DNA of 64,000 bases from NCBI GenBank assembly GCA_035602605.1, contig DATNLZ010000105.1:62001-126000 (forward strand). The letters are read 5' to 3'. The DNA is from DASQHY01 sp035602605. GTDB lineage: Bacteria; Acidobacteriota; Terriglobia; Acidiferrales; UBA7541. Both the position numbers and the translations under genes were made by a program. The notes beneath the pieces are model-generated. The model searched no databases. It worked only from the letters and a program-made list of their open reading frames with translations, and was not told the origin of the DNA. How positions within the stretch are numbered: the stretch's first letter is position 1; the number at the start of each line of letters is the position of its first letter. Positions 26,117-35,553 of this stretch are shown here, one piece after another.

Positions 26117-28585
26117 CTATTTATGGGTCATGACGAAGACGCCGTCCCAATCCGATCGGGGGCCTTCGAGCAGGTAATCCAGGCAACGTACCATGTACAT
26201 GCGAGAGGGAGCGTCATCCGGCCAGCGATCGATTAAGGTTTTAAAGATTTTTTGCGCCTCATTCCATCGACGTTGCTGATAAGCGGAGCGGCCTCTCGCG
26301 AACAGTTCAAGGCGTTCCGTCCATTCGCTCAGGCTACCGGGGCCTTCGGCGGGGAGATCTTTGGCTCGCGCAATCAGTTCAAAAATTTCGACGGGCTGTA
26401 ATTTGCCCTTTACGCGTATCAAATCTAACCCGCGGAAAACGAATCCCGCCTCGCGAGCGCCCTCGTAGGTACTCTCACTGACGATAATGTGCGTGCCATA
26501 TTCTTTGTTGAGCCCTTCGAGCCGGGATGAAAGGTTCACGGTGTCGCCCATCGCGGTGTAGCCGTAGCGCAATACTGACCCCATATTGCCCACCGACGCG
26601 GCTCCCGAGTGCAGTCCGATACCAATATCCATCGGGGGCTTGCCTTCTTTAGTCCACTGCACTTGCAAGCAGCGGACGCGAGCCATCATCTCGAGGGCAG
26701 TTTGGCAAGCCTTGATCCTGTGATCGTGGTCTTGAAAGGGCGCCCCCCAGAACGCCATCACCGCATCGCCGATATACTTATCGAGTGTGCCCTGATGCGC
26801 GAAGATGATTTGGGTCATGTCAGTCAGATACTGATTCAAGAACAGCGCGAGGTCCTGAGCATCAAGCTGCTCGGAAATGGACGTAAAGCCGCGCACATCG
26901 CTAAACATCACCGTGATTTCCGTTTTACGCGGCTGAACCAGCTCTGGATTTTCAAGCAAGCGGCGGATGATTTCCGGACTTAAGTATTGCTGAAATGCTC
27001 CGCGCACCTTGCGTTTTTCTTTTTCTTCCACCAGGGCCCGGTACAGCGCCACGAGCAAAACGTTGCTGCCAATCGTCAGCAGGGGCAAAATAAAATTCAA
27101 CCACCAGCCGTGTAGAAAAGCTGTGAAGTTCACCGCTATAAACGGAACGATCAACCCGAGACCAAACCACATCCACTTGGGATTCACCAGGGCCAGCCAA
27201 ATTCCCAAGGGAATACCAAACGAGAAAATCAGCAAGGCATCGATCAGAGCTTGCTTCGCGCCGCGAACAAGGAATCTCTGATTCAGAATATTATCGATTA
27301 CGTTGGCGTGAATTTCGACACCGGGATAATCGCTGCCGCTGTAAGGAGTGGCCTTGATATCAGCGATGCCCGTAGCTGTCGCGCCAATGAGCACAATTTT
27401 ATCGCGGAAAGTGCCTGGCGGAAATTTGTGATAGACAACGTCGGCGAGGGAGTAGTGCGCAAAGCTCCCGACCGGTCCCTGATAATTGATCATCGCGCGC
27501 CCGAGATCGTCGGGACGAATGCGTAGCTCAGGGCCGAATTGGAGGTCATAGATCCCGGTAGCGGAATACCTCAGGATCGTTTGCTCGGACTTTAGCTTTA
27601 AAAAGGCGCGGACGGTCATCACATCCAAAGAAGGATATAAATCCCAATCCACAAAATCTTGCGAGCGGCTGTAGGGCAGAATCAAAGTGGCGCGCCGGAC
27701 GACGCCATCGGGATCAGGCACGGCGTTGAAGAAACCGGTCCAGGAAGCATCTCCCTTGAGAGCGGCCGTGAGAACAGCGATATTGGCCTCCGCACCTTTT
27801 GGAAGCAGCCCGGCACTAGCGAATTGCTGCATCAGAAACAGCCGGTCTGCTTTGCTCAGCGAACCACGCATCCCGATGACTTGTGGAAACGCAAAAAAGC
27901 TAAGTTGATCGGCGTATTGATCGAGCGTTGCGGCATCAAGTCCACGCAAGTCGGCCTGCGTGTAGAAGAAAAAATTTCCGAGAATCACGGGTCCGAATCG
28001 CGAGATCGCTGCGGCAAATTGTTTGTCGGCGTCGTAGTCTTGCTCGAGGCGCTTCAGGAGGACAGCGAGTTGGGGATCGGTCTTCGCGTTGTTCTTCGCA
28101 TTGGTGTTCGAAAATGGGTTCTGGCGTTGCCGGCTGGTGGCTTCCAGATTCTTCCGGAGCACGCCGATGGCCGGATTGATTTCCGGTTTGCTGAAGGTTA
28201 CGTCAAAGCTTGCGACGCGCGCGCCATCTTCGCGAAGCACATCCAACAACTGGGCGTAGTAGCTGCGCGTGAACGGGAAGCGCCCGAGAACTTCCTGTGA
28301 ATGCTGGTCGATATCGATAATTGAGATGCGCGGATCCGGATGCGTGAAGCGCGCCGAGCGGTAACGAAATCGAGTATCCAGGGAATCGAGCTCGAGCCGT
28401 TGAAGAAACTCAAAGCCCGGAGTTTTTGTTTCCTGCAGAAACACCAGGTAGTAGAGCGCAAAAGCGAAAGCGGTGATGACCAGACTGATGATGAAGGAAG
28501 CGCGATGCCTCCACCACGTCCGGACAAGATGGGAGAAGCCGTGAACGCTCCTACGGAGCACCGAATTCGCAACAGCTCCAGGCAT
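26117..28585 (-). CDS. CHASE2-domain class III adenylate cyclase
   Basis: An 822-residue membrane sensor. An N-terminal helix (about 30-50) is followed by a large extracytoplasmic CHASE2 domain (about 60-440, with ISIIDIDQHSQEVLG, FPFTRSYYAQLLDVLREDGA and FRDKIVLIGATATGIAD), then three membrane helices (about 445-530), a linker, and a class III cyclase domain (about 575-740). Both metal aspartates (MFSDVRGFTS, IGDAVMAFWGAP), the base-specifying Lys (TLDKYIGD) and NLSSRLEGLNKEYG are present, consistent with cAMP synthesis. The C-terminal ~70 residues are TPR-like (RSAYQQRRWNEAQKIFKTL). It is next to the FHA/PP2C gene pair. Confidence 0.93.
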   Translation of the reverse strand: MPGAVANSVLRRSVHGFSHLVRTWWRHRASFIISLVITAFAFALYYLVFLQETKTPGFEFLQRLELDSLDTRFRYRSARFTHPDPRISIIDIDQHSQEVLGRFPFTRSYYAQLLDVLREDGARVASFDVTFSKPEINPAIGVLRKNLEATSRQRQNPFSNTNAKNNAKTDPQLAVLLKRLEQDYDADKQFAAAISRFGPVILGNFFFYTQADLRGLDAATLDQYADQLSFFAFPQVIGMRGSLSKADRLFLMQQFASAGLLPKGAEANIAVLTAALKGDASWTGFFNAVPDPDGVVRRATLILPYSRSQDFVDWDLYPSLDVMTVRAFLKLKSEQTILRYSATGIYDLQFGPELRIRPDDLGRAMINYQGPVGSFAHYSLADVVYHKFPPGTFRDKIVLIGATATGIADIKATPYSGSDYPGVEIHANVIDNILNQRFLVRGAKQALIDALLIFSFGIPLGIWLALVNPKWMWFGLGLIVPFIAVNFTAFLHGWWLNFILPLLTIGSNVLLVALYRALVEEKEKRKVRGAFQQYLSPEIIRRLLENPELVQPRKTEITVMFSDVRGFTSISEQLDAQDLALFLNQYLTDMTQIIFAHQGTLDKYIGDAVMAFWGAPFQDHDHRIKACQTALEMMARVRCLQVQWTKEGKPPMDIGIGLHSGAASVGNMGSVLRYGYTAMGDTVNLSSRLEGLNKEYGTHIIVSESTYEGAREAGFVFRGLDLIRVKGKLQPVEIFELIARAKDLPAEGPGSLSEWTERLELFARGRSAYQQRRWNEAQKIFKTLIDRWPDDAPSRMYMVRCLDYLLEGPRSDWDGVFVMTHK

Positions 28586-28605
28586 TGGACGCGCGGTTGT
28601 TCCGA

Positions 28606-29331
28606 TTAATCGCGGAAAATAAAGCGCATGCGAATGCTGTCCACTTCGATGATGTCACCATCATTCAAGCGGACCGGCCCGCGTATGGGAGCGGCGTTTA
28701 CGCTGGGAACCTTGTCGCCGGGGGCAAGATAGAATCCATCATCGCGTTTGTTGATTTGCGCGACTACCTGCGGTTTGAACCAGCCGCGCACCTTGATGGT
28801 AGCCATTGCGGATTTTCCGATGATGGTTAGCTTGTTGGTAAGAACGTATTCCTTCTGGTCAGTCTTGCCGCTCATAATCACGAGTGTGGGAACTTTCAGG
28901 CGGCCCGGCGCAAGTTGCGAGCGCTCACCGAGCGCTACGGCCTGCTGCAGCATTTCGCGGCGCTGTTTGGTGTCGAGCACCATCGTTTCGTCCACACGCG
29001 GAGCAGACATTTTGCGTCCGCTATCCCACGGAACGGCGGCATCGCCGGACTGATCCACAAAGATGGTGTGCTTGCCAACGACTATGGAATCGCCATCGTG
29101 AAGCGTGGCACGCTCGATGCGAAGATCGTTTACGAAGGTTCCGTTCAAGCTGTTCAGGTCTTCGACAACCAGGCGACCTGCCTCAACATAGACTTTTGCG
29201 TGATAGTTGGAAATGGCCAGATTGTCTACGCACAAATCATTATCGGGCGCGCGACCGATACTCAAGGGACGACCGCCGATGGGCACTTCTTTCAGCACTC
29301 GGTTCTCAAATTTCAAACTTAGCTTCGCCAT
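28606..29331 (-). CDS. Protein with two FHA domains
   Basis: A 241-residue cytoplasmic protein. The first FHA domain (about 1-85) has SIGRAPDNDLCVDNLAISNYHAKV and DLNSLNGTFVNDLRI, the Gly-Arg, Ser-x-x-His-like and Asn-Gly residues used in phosphothreonine recognition. A second, more degenerate FHA-like domain occupies the C-terminus (NKLTIIGKSAMATIKVRGWF to VDSIRMRFIFRD). The ATG at 29331 has AGGAGG 8 bases upstream, one base after the PP2C stop, so the two are translationally coupled. It is a likely reader of Thr phosphorylation written by a Ser/Thr kinase such as the one at 35554-37791. Confidence 0.88.
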   Translation of the reverse strand: MAKLSLKFENRVLKEVPIGGRPLSIGRAPDNDLCVDNLAISNYHAKVYVEAGRLVVEDLNSLNGTFVNDLRIERATLHDGDSIVVGKHTIFVDQSGDAAVPWDSGRKMSAPRVDETMVLDTKQRREMLQQAVALGERSQLAPGRLKVPTLVIMSGKTDQKEYVLTNKLTIIGKSAMATIKVRGWFKPQVVAQINKRDDGFYLAPGDKVPSVNAAPIRGPVRLNDGDIIEVDSIRMRFIFRD

Positions 29332-29332
29332 T

Positions 29333-30238
29333 TCAATTTCCTCCTGCGGACGCTGGGGCATCCGATGGACTACCGAACCAGCGGCGTAGGCGCGCTACCA
29401 GGTTGCTGGCCGCTGGCTGCACTTGCATAACGATAACGGTCACATTATCTTCGCCGCCATTTTCATTCGCGAGAACCACCAGGCGCTCGGCGGATTTCTG
29501 AGGAACCGGTTCCGTCAGCAGGGTGCTGGCAATTTCCGGATCGGTGACCATGCGAGTCAAGCCGTCCGAGCAAATCACCACAGCGTCGCCATCGAGTAAA
29601 GCATGTTCGTCCGCATCCACTTCGACTTCAGGCTGCGTGCCGAGCGCGCGAATCAGAACGCTCTGCATTTCACTCTCGTCGGCTTGCTGCGGTGTCAGAA
29701 TGCCGCGACGAACTTGTTCGGCGACGAGAGAATGATCCCTGGTGAGCTGGTCGAGCGAACCGGAGCGCAGCAGGTACGCGCGGCTGTCGCCCACATGAGC
29801 CACACTGATGCGGTGCTCTTGTACCCAGGCGGCAATTACCGTTGCTCCCATTCCCCGCTGCGCCGCGTTGGTAGTGGCAGCTTCATGAATCTTGCGATTG
29901 GCAAGGCGTATAGCGCTTGCCAGGCGGTTGGTTCTTTCCGAAAGCGCTGCGTTGCGTTCGCCGAAAAAGGGAGCAGACGGGTTATGTACGGCTTCCAGGC
30001 AATGGCTTGCTACCGTCTCAACGGCAAGAGCGCTGGCCACTTCTCCGTGCGCTTCGCCTCCCATCCCGTCGGAAAGCACAAACAGATCTAGCGGGGCGAC
30101 GATGCGAAACGAATCTTCGTTATTGGTGCGGACGCGTCCAACATCGGTGCATCCCCCACTTGTAATTCGCACTCGCTTGCCTCGTACAACAGGCCTATGG
30201 CCTGCTGCGGAACACTGCTGCGGCGCAGAACGCTTCAA
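29333..30238 (-). CDS. PP2C-family Ser/Thr protein phosphatase
   Basis: A 301-residue soluble phosphatase. PPM motifs in order: RTNNEDSFRIV, FVLSDGMGGEAHGEVAS, VAHVGDSRAYLLR, VVICSDGLTRMV and NGGEDNVTVIVMQV, supplying the metal-binding aspartates. The first ~28 residues (MKRSAPQQCSAAGHRPVVRG) are not conserved; a start near VRITSGGCTDVGRVRTNNED is more typical of the family. The C-terminal ~25 residues (WFGSPSDAPASAGGN) are a tail. It is coupled to the downstream FHA gene and would reverse kinase-driven phosphorylation, as in PppA/PstP-type systems. Confidence 0.93.
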   Translation of the reverse strand: MKRSAPQQCSAAGHRPVVRGKRVRITSGGCTDVGRVRTNNEDSFRIVAPLDLFVLSDGMGGEAHGEVASALAVETVASHCLEAVHNPSAPFFGERNAALSERTNRLASAIRLANRKIHEAATTNAAQRGMGATVIAAWVQEHRISVAHVGDSRAYLLRSGSLDQLTRDHSLVAEQVRRGILTPQQADESEMQSVLIRALGTQPEVEVDADEHALLDGDAVVICSDGLTRMVTDPEIASTLLTEPVPQKSAERLVVLANENGGEDNVTVIVMQVQPAASNLVARLRRWFGSPSDAPASAGGN

Positions 30239-30352
30239 GTCACGACCAAGGGCCCTGCGGCTTTATTTACGACCCTGTGGCAGGCTAACAAAGTGGTTGC
30301 GAGCATTCAAGGAACGTTAGTTGCGGTAGTTACCGGGCAATTAACAGCTCCT

Positions 30353-30366
30353 GGACCGCGCGGTCC
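30353..30366. promoter_or_regulatory. 14-bp perfect palindrome upstream of a secreted protein gene
   Basis: GGACCGCGCGGTCC is a perfect palindrome 52 bp before the start of the plus-strand gene at 30418. It lies in the short divergent gap between that gene and the PP2C gene and could be an operator. A chance GC-rich palindrome is a real alternative. Confidence 0.3.
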
Positions 30367-30417
30367 GGGGCAGCGGCCATGAATCGCGTTACAACCGGGG
30401 TACAATAATGGCCGGCG

Positions 30418-31497
30418 ATGTTGCTCATCACATTGACGGAGCGTAATTTACGGGCGGCTTTATGGGCCGTGGTTGTGGCCGGGACAACGCTCACCGCGCC
30501 ACCCCGTGTGGCAGCTCAAGCTCAATCCTCTGCGGAGGCATCACCGACCCCCTCCGCGGCGCGAATGATCATTCTGCCCCGCAAACTGGTTGCCAGAGAG
30601 CGCGCCACACTCGCGGTTCTGGACATTCAAGGACGGCTGACCCCAGATGCAATTGTAGAATTTTCCAGCGGCGCGCACGTGCGGACCGATTCGACAGGTC
30701 GTGCAGCATTCGACGTTCCAACGAAGCCAAAAGTGCTTTTTGCACATTTGCAGGGACGCCCTGATAAGGTTTCGAGTGTTATCGTTCAGCGGACCAGTTC
30801 GGCAGAGCCGGGTCTTACTGTTTCGAGCTATCCCCGTGTGGTCGCACGTACCGATCGTTTCGATTTATCTGGCTCAGGATTCAGCGGAACGGCAGATGCC
30901 AATGGGGCAAACGCCGGCGGCACGACTGCGCTGATCCTTGCGGCGTCACCACTAGCTTTAGTGCTCATGCCAGCCCCAGGTCTAAGCGAAGGACCTTCGG
31001 AATTTTCCGTGGAAACGCGCGGGCAGCATGCGGGACCATTCCCAATCACATTCGTCTCGCTCGAGGTGAGCGCCACGAAACACCGTCTGGCAGCGAATGA
31101 ACGTGGAGTGCTGACCGTGCGCGTGCGCGGAAGCGACCAAAGGTTGTTGATCGAAGCGCGAAATCTAACCCCTGAAATCGTGGCTTTAGCTCGCGCAAAC
31201 GCACTGCGAGAGGTTACCAGTGGAGGCGAAGAAAACGTCGCTCGCTTTGAGCTCCGCGGACTTCGTACCGGAGCTTTCTCGATCAGCGTGCGTCTGGTTC
31301 CAACGATAAATGCCCCTTTGCCGAAAGCTCCAACGGTTTCGCAGCCGCTTCCGGAAGCGCACCTTCGGCCATTTGGTCGAGAGTCGCGCGGGCCCGATCG
31401 AGTTTACGATCGGCGTCCAAATAGGACTGTTGCGCATTGCGCAGATGTGTGCCGAGCTTGTCGTACAACTCACCGAAGTTTTCAAATTGCTTCTTAA
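30418..31497 (+). CDS. Secreted hypothetical protein, C-terminus antisense to rmuC
   Basis: A 359-residue frame with a signal peptide (ALWAVVVAGTTLTAPPRVAAQA, cleavage near residue 34). The mature part is beta-rich: LVARERATLAVLDIQGRLTPDAIVEFSSG, TVSSYPRVVARTDRFDLSGSGFSG (IPT/TIG-like repeat texture) and FVSLEVSATKHRLAANERGVLTVRV. No catalytic motif is seen. The last ~70 residues (31283-31497) lie opposite the conserved end of the rmuC gene and read as arginine-rich shadow sequence, so the original gene probably ended near ISVRLVPTINAP and its stop has been lost, or the two genes truly overlap tail to tail. Confidence 0.62.
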   Translation: MLLITLTERNLRAALWAVVVAGTTLTAPPRVAAQAQSSAEASPTPSAARMIILPRKLVARERATLAVLDIQGRLTPDAIVEFSSGAHVRTDSTGRAAFDVPTKPKVLFAHLQGRPDKVSSVIVQRTSSAEPGLTVSSYPRVVARTDRFDLSGSGFSGTADANGANAGGTTALILAASPLALVLMPAPGLSEGPSEFSVETRGQHAGPFPITFVSLEVSATKHRLAANERGVLTVRVRGSDQRLLIEARNLTPEIVALARANALREVTSGGEENVARFELRGLRTGAFSISVRLVPTINAPLPKAPTVSQPLPEAHLRPFGRESRGPDRVYDRRPNRTVAHCADVCRACRTTHRSFQIAS

Positions 31498-32419
31498 GTC
31501 CCGCCAGGCCTTCACCGAGTTTTGTCGCGTTCTCTTCGATCTGCATTCCATGAAGTCCCATCATAATCAGCCGCAAATGAGCATAGAGCGTGTTGGGCGA
31601 TACGGGAATAACCGACTTGCCGCGGCAATATTCGTCAAGAGCGATGCCTTTGCTATCCGCGGACATCAGCAGCTCATAGTAAACCCCTTCGGAAGGGACG
31701 AACATCAAAGCGATATCGAGCGTTCCTTCATCCGGTAAAATATATTTTTTGCAAATCGAATCGGCGTGTGTGCGCACGGCCTGCAAAAATCCGCGACGCG
31801 CTTCATCGCCTTCTGTGACGACCCTACGATAGTCCTCGAGAGGAAACTTCGAATCGATGGGCAAAAGTTTGTCGCGCAGGCGAACGATAGCGTCCACAAC
31901 ATCCCCAGTTGAAAAATGATACTGCGTCTGGTAGCTAGAGACCGGCAGGGTGTCGGCGAGCAGGCGCTCGAGGGTAACCTCGCCGAGTCCCCCGCGCGTT
32001 TTCGCACCGGTCAGAACGGTTTGAAGCGCCTGCGACGCTAACGAGAGACCCATGCTGGCTTGCTGAACCTCGCCAAGCTGCATCTGAATTTTGCCCAGGA
32101 CTTCGCGCGAGCTTTTCACTTCGGCGTTCCAGTTTTCCTGACCCTTGGAGGTCAATAGGATGGAATTGTCGACGCCCTTCTGGACAGTTTGATTCATCTG
32201 GCCAAGTTGGTGCGTCACGGTCTGATTGAGTTGGCCGATTTGACTGGCAAAATTTTGCGCTTGCATCGCATGAAGACTCTGCATTTCCTGGCGAAGCGCG
32301 GTGAGTTGCGATTCGAGCAGCTCGGCTCTGCGCTGAGTGCGTCCCTGGTTAGCGATTGCCCAGATCGCTAAGCCACCCGCGGCGCCAACGACGACACTTA
32401 GGATGATCCATGGGTTCAT
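31283..32419 (-). CDS. rmuC: RmuC-family DNA recombination protein
   Basis: A 378-residue protein. A membrane helix at the N-terminus (WIILSVVVGAAGGLAIWAI) is followed by a long coiled coil (about 30-125) and the RmuC nuclease-like core (about 140-320): RGGLGEVTLERLLADTLP, LLPIDSKFPLEDYRR, ILPDEGTLDIALMFVPSEGVYYELL and VIPVSPNTLYAHLRLI. E. coli RmuC limits recombination at inverted repeats. The last ~30 residues are a tail overlapped antisense by the hypothetical gene at 30418-31497. The gene is transcribed alone. Confidence 0.9.
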   Translation of the reverse strand: MNPWIILSVVVGAAGGLAIWAIANQGRTQRRAELLESQLTALRQEMQSLHAMQAQNFASQIGQLNQTVTHQLGQMNQTVQKGVDNSILLTSKGQENWNAEVKSSREVLGKIQMQLGEVQQASMGLSLASQALQTVLTGAKTRGGLGEVTLERLLADTLPVSSYQTQYHFSTGDVVDAIVRLRDKLLPIDSKFPLEDYRRVVTEGDEARRGFLQAVRTHADSICKKYILPDEGTLDIALMFVPSEGVYYELLMSADSKGIALDEYCRGKSVIPVSPNTLYAHLRLIMMGLHGMQIEENATKLGEGLAGLKKQFENFGELYDKLGTHLRNAQQSYLDADRKLDRARATLDQMAEGALPEAAAKPLELSAKGHLSLEPDAR

Positions 32420-32594
32420 AGTTGTCGTTCATTCAAGCAGGTCGCACAGCGCACCGGCGGCTGATTGCTGTGCTTGGTTCCATCCTAAAGGAGGCTAGCG
32501 CGGACCCCCCGTGGGGCGCAAGCGATACATCGCGAGACGTTTCGGGTGACTGCGTCGCTAGGGGAGAGAGAAATTTACGCTGCGGAAAAGATTA

Positions 32595-35261
32595 TTAGCT
32601 GAGGTGTCGGCGCACAAGACGCCGAAGCTTTTCACGGTCATCTTCTTTCATGTGTACGAACTCGATCCCGCCCCCGGCCGGTCCAGTGTTTCGCACCACC
32701 GCGGTGGAATGGATTTTTCGCAGACCTGAGCGAATTTCCAGCTTGATAGAGTCTCCGACAGCCAACCGGCGGTCAGACTCGAGATACGCTCCGCCGAGGC
32801 TGATGGTGCGCACGCGCACGGTCGCGGGTTGCGACCCTTGAATCTGCGCATTCAGCGGCGAAGACAGCGGAATACGGGCATAACGACGCGGTACCGTGTA
32901 GGAAAGGCTCGAGCGCTCGACCGCTTCATAGGCGGCGCGAAGCCGCACAGAGGAAGGATTATTTTCAATTACCTGTAAGGCTTCTTCGGCCGCGGCACGC
33001 AACCCTGCGGGCTCCACGTAAACCAGGCCGCTACGCTCTTGGATAATGGCGCGAAGTACTGGAGCAGCTTCTTCGGCACGGAGCCGGGCCAGCGCCTCGA
33101 TGGATTTTATGCGGATAAAGAGGTCGCGCAAGCTTTCGTGTTTGCCAGCAGCAATTTCCATCAGTTGCGGCACCGCGGAAAGCTCCTGTGCTAAGCCGAT
33201 CTGGTCGATCATCATCGGCACAACAAGAGGATTTGCGTCGGGCAGGACGGCAAGAAACGCGAAAGCGGCCTGGGTACTCGACGCCTGATTCGCCGGACGC
33301 GCAAGTTCGGAAATAGCCAAATCTTGCAGACTCCAATCCCAGCTTGGAAGCGCTCGCGGGAGGCAGCGCACCAGGCGGGCGCTATCCGCGGCGGCTAGCA
33401 TCTTAACGGCTGCAGAAGCACGTTGGCGGCGCGCCTCAAACAAACGAGTTTCGAGCAAGCCAAGAACCGGCACGCCCATCACGCGTAGCAGCCGCGCCAT
33501 CGCCGGCAAAACTTCGGGGCCTTGGGTCTCGGTGAGCAGCAGGCTGAGCCTGTCCAGCAAGCGTTCCGGATCGCGGTGCAGCAAGCGCGGGAGCACTGGA
33601 TCGAGTGCGCGGTTGGCTAGCGCCGCATCTACAAGCAGCAACCACCGATCGTCAGCCACCAATCGAGTGGCGAGTGCCGCAAGGTGCGCGTGTTCGTCGT
33701 CTCGCGGAGCTTGTTCGAGAGCCACGAGTATAGTTTCAAATGCCGGGAAGTCGGAGCGCTCGACTGCCAGGCGCGCCAGATTTTCGGTCAAAGCCGCAAG
33801 CAGCGCCGCGATCTCGGGAATCGTTTCGTTGCTGAGCGCGCGCAAGACGCCGCGGCTCAATTCTTCCGGTAATTGATGTGGCCAGAACCGCTCGGTGAGC
33901 CCCTGGAGATCGCATAACCCAGCTGCGGCCGCGCGTCGTGCGTGAACACTTTCATTCTCGAGGCATCGCGCATAGTTTAGGAGCACGAGGCGCGCTTCAC
34001 GGCGCGAGGCATCCGCTCCGGCGTCTCCCAATTGCTCAAGGGCCTGTCGCAGAGCGGCTACTGGAACACACCAAACGTTGCTGCTTCGAAGCACGCTTGA
34101 TTTTTCTCGCGGTGCCAGTTCGGTCCAGAAGCGCTTCACCAGGCCTTCGCGGTAAGCTTCGTTGGCCCAGTGTGCAGCGAGGGTGGTGAGATGTTGCGAA
34201 GAATGCGGACCCGTGTAACCGCCCGCCGCCACCAGATCATCGCCCAGACGGTCAAACAAAGGGCGCACGTTGTAAGGATTCAAGCGCCCGGCGACAAATT
34301 CCTCTTGCACAAATTGGAAAATTAGCGATTCCGACAGACGGATCAGATACGGCTGAGGCAATTCGCCTTCACGCGGCGGTTTATCATTTACGGTTGCGAC
34401 GAGCAGTCTCACTGTCTTGCGCTCCGCTTCCGCAAGAGTGGAATGTATAGCGCGTGCGGCATCCTGCGCCGAGGTGCCGCCTGCAATTTCCAGCGGGGGG
34501 GTTAGCCGTGCCAACAAACGCAATGCGGGTGCCAACTCTTCGAGCTTTGGCGCACTGACCGGCGTGCTGGCCGCTTGAGCCGCTTCCTCCCTCGACGCGC
34601 CGCCATAAGCCATCATCGCGGCGATGAGGCTCGCCAGCACACTGTCTACTCTTCGCTCGATGTGCGTATTCACCGTGATTCCAGCGATGTGATGCTCAGC
34701 GAGACGGCTTGCCCAATCTGTCTCCCGTTGACCCCCAGACGACACGGCCCCAATTCTGCCGTGCGCTTCGGATCTTATCAGAGTGCCATTGGTTAATTGC
34801 GCGAGCGTTTCGAGCTCGCCCAGATTCGTTTCAGCATAGAAGACCAAAGTAGAAATGCCCGCCTCATTGAGTTCCGCTCCCAGCATGCTTAGCTCGTACC
34901 GGCTGTCGGCAATCGGCATCTCGCTAAGTTTGGGGACTACGATGCCTCCGCGTTCGACGCTGATGGCCAGGGCACCGACGGTTTCCATTGCCGCTCGAAG
35001 GCTGCGTTCGGCCGCATCTAAATTTTCCATCACGCGCGGATGATTCTTGCTATAAAGTCTGGCGGATCGCAGCAGCACATGAAACGCGCGCAAGAAGCGC
35101 ACCACGGTTGTCTCCGCGTGTCTCTGAGTTACCGCTTCGGTGCGCGGGAATGCGTCTACTGCGGATAGCAGCCTTCCGCCGGTGCGAGGCGCGCCCTCAT
35201 GGTTCAGACGTGCGTCAACCAGTGTGGGTTGTGGCGTCTTTGTCAGTGCCCGTAAGGCCAA
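32595..35261 (-). CDS. HEAT-repeat protein with C-terminal PilZ domain
   Basis: An 888-residue predicted soluble protein. About 750 residues are alpha-helical with HEAT/ARM-like repeats, clearest near 640-770 (RLVRCLPRALPSWDWSLQDL, IKSIEALARLRAEEAAPVL). The C-terminal ~100 residues form a PilZ domain: RRYARIPLSSPLNAQIQGS (RxxxR, partially conserved) then TISLGGAYLESDRRLAVGD (the DxSxxG-like turn reads SLGG) and a final GGIEFVHM. The degenerate motif makes c-di-GMP binding uncertain. The start is a TTG at 35261 preceded by GGGAG. A TATAAT on the minus strand lies about 86 bp upstream. Confidence 0.85.
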   Translation of the reverse strand: MALRALTKTPQPTLVDARLNHEGAPRTGGRLLSAVDAFPRTEAVTQRHAETTVVRFLRAFHVLLRSARLYSKNHPRVMENLDAAERSLRAAMETVGALAISVERGGIVVPKLSEMPIADSRYELSMLGAELNEAGISTLVFYAETNLGELETLAQLTNGTLIRSEAHGRIGAVSSGGQRETDWASRLAEHHIAGITVNTHIERRVDSVLASLIAAMMAYGGASREEAAQAASTPVSAPKLEELAPALRLLARLTPPLEIAGGTSAQDAARAIHSTLAEAERKTVRLLVATVNDKPPREGELPQPYLIRLSESLIFQFVQEEFVAGRLNPYNVRPLFDRLGDDLVAAGGYTGPHSSQHLTTLAAHWANEAYREGLVKRFWTELAPREKSSVLRSSNVWCVPVAALRQALEQLGDAGADASRREARLVLLNYARCLENESVHARRAAAAGLCDLQGLTERFWPHQLPEELSRGVLRALSNETIPEIAALLAALTENLARLAVERSDFPAFETILVALEQAPRDDEHAHLAALATRLVADDRWLLLVDAALANRALDPVLPRLLHRDPERLLDRLSLLLTETQGPEVLPAMARLLRVMGVPVLGLLETRLFEARRQRASAAVKMLAAADSARLVRCLPRALPSWDWSLQDLAISELARPANQASSTQAAFAFLAVLPDANPLVVPMMIDQIGLAQELSAVPQLMEIAAGKHESLRDLFIRIKSIEALARLRAEEAAPVLRAIIQERSGLVYVEPAGLRAAAEEALQVIENNPSSVRLRAAYEAVERSSLSYTVPRRYARIPLSSPLNAQIQGSQPATVRVRTISLGGAYLESDRRLAVGDSIKLEIRSGLRKIHSTAVVRNTGPAGGGIEFVHMKEDDREKLRRLVRRHLS

Positions 35262-35346
35262 TTGCTTCTCCCACTGCGGCAGGCGTAAACAACGAGCGAT
35301 TAGAGTCTTTGCCTCCTATTGAAAGAGCACGATCCTTGCCAGCTGT

Positions 35347-35375
35347 ATTATACTGTAACCAGTTTAATTTCAGTA
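35347..35375 (-). promoter_or_regulatory. Putative sigma-70-type promoter of the HEAT/PilZ gene
   Basis: On the minus strand a perfect TATAAT occupies 35352-35347, 86 bp before the TTG start of the HEAT/PilZ gene. The -35 region about 17 bases upstream is poor (TACTGA). The surrounding 35262-35553 gap contains no gene. Confidence 0.4.
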
Positions 35376-35553
35376 CTATGTGCAGAGGGAAGGTTTCTTC
35401 CCGAGGTTCTGGCAGGGCCCTCTGGGCAGAAAGGTAACAAGTTAGGCAGAACGCACGGAGCTCTTGGCGTTTCACCAATCTGCCTGTTGCAACTCTAAAT
35501 TTAAGAGAACCGTGAAGGGAATTCCTGCAGGAATTACTGCAATTTCCTGCCCA

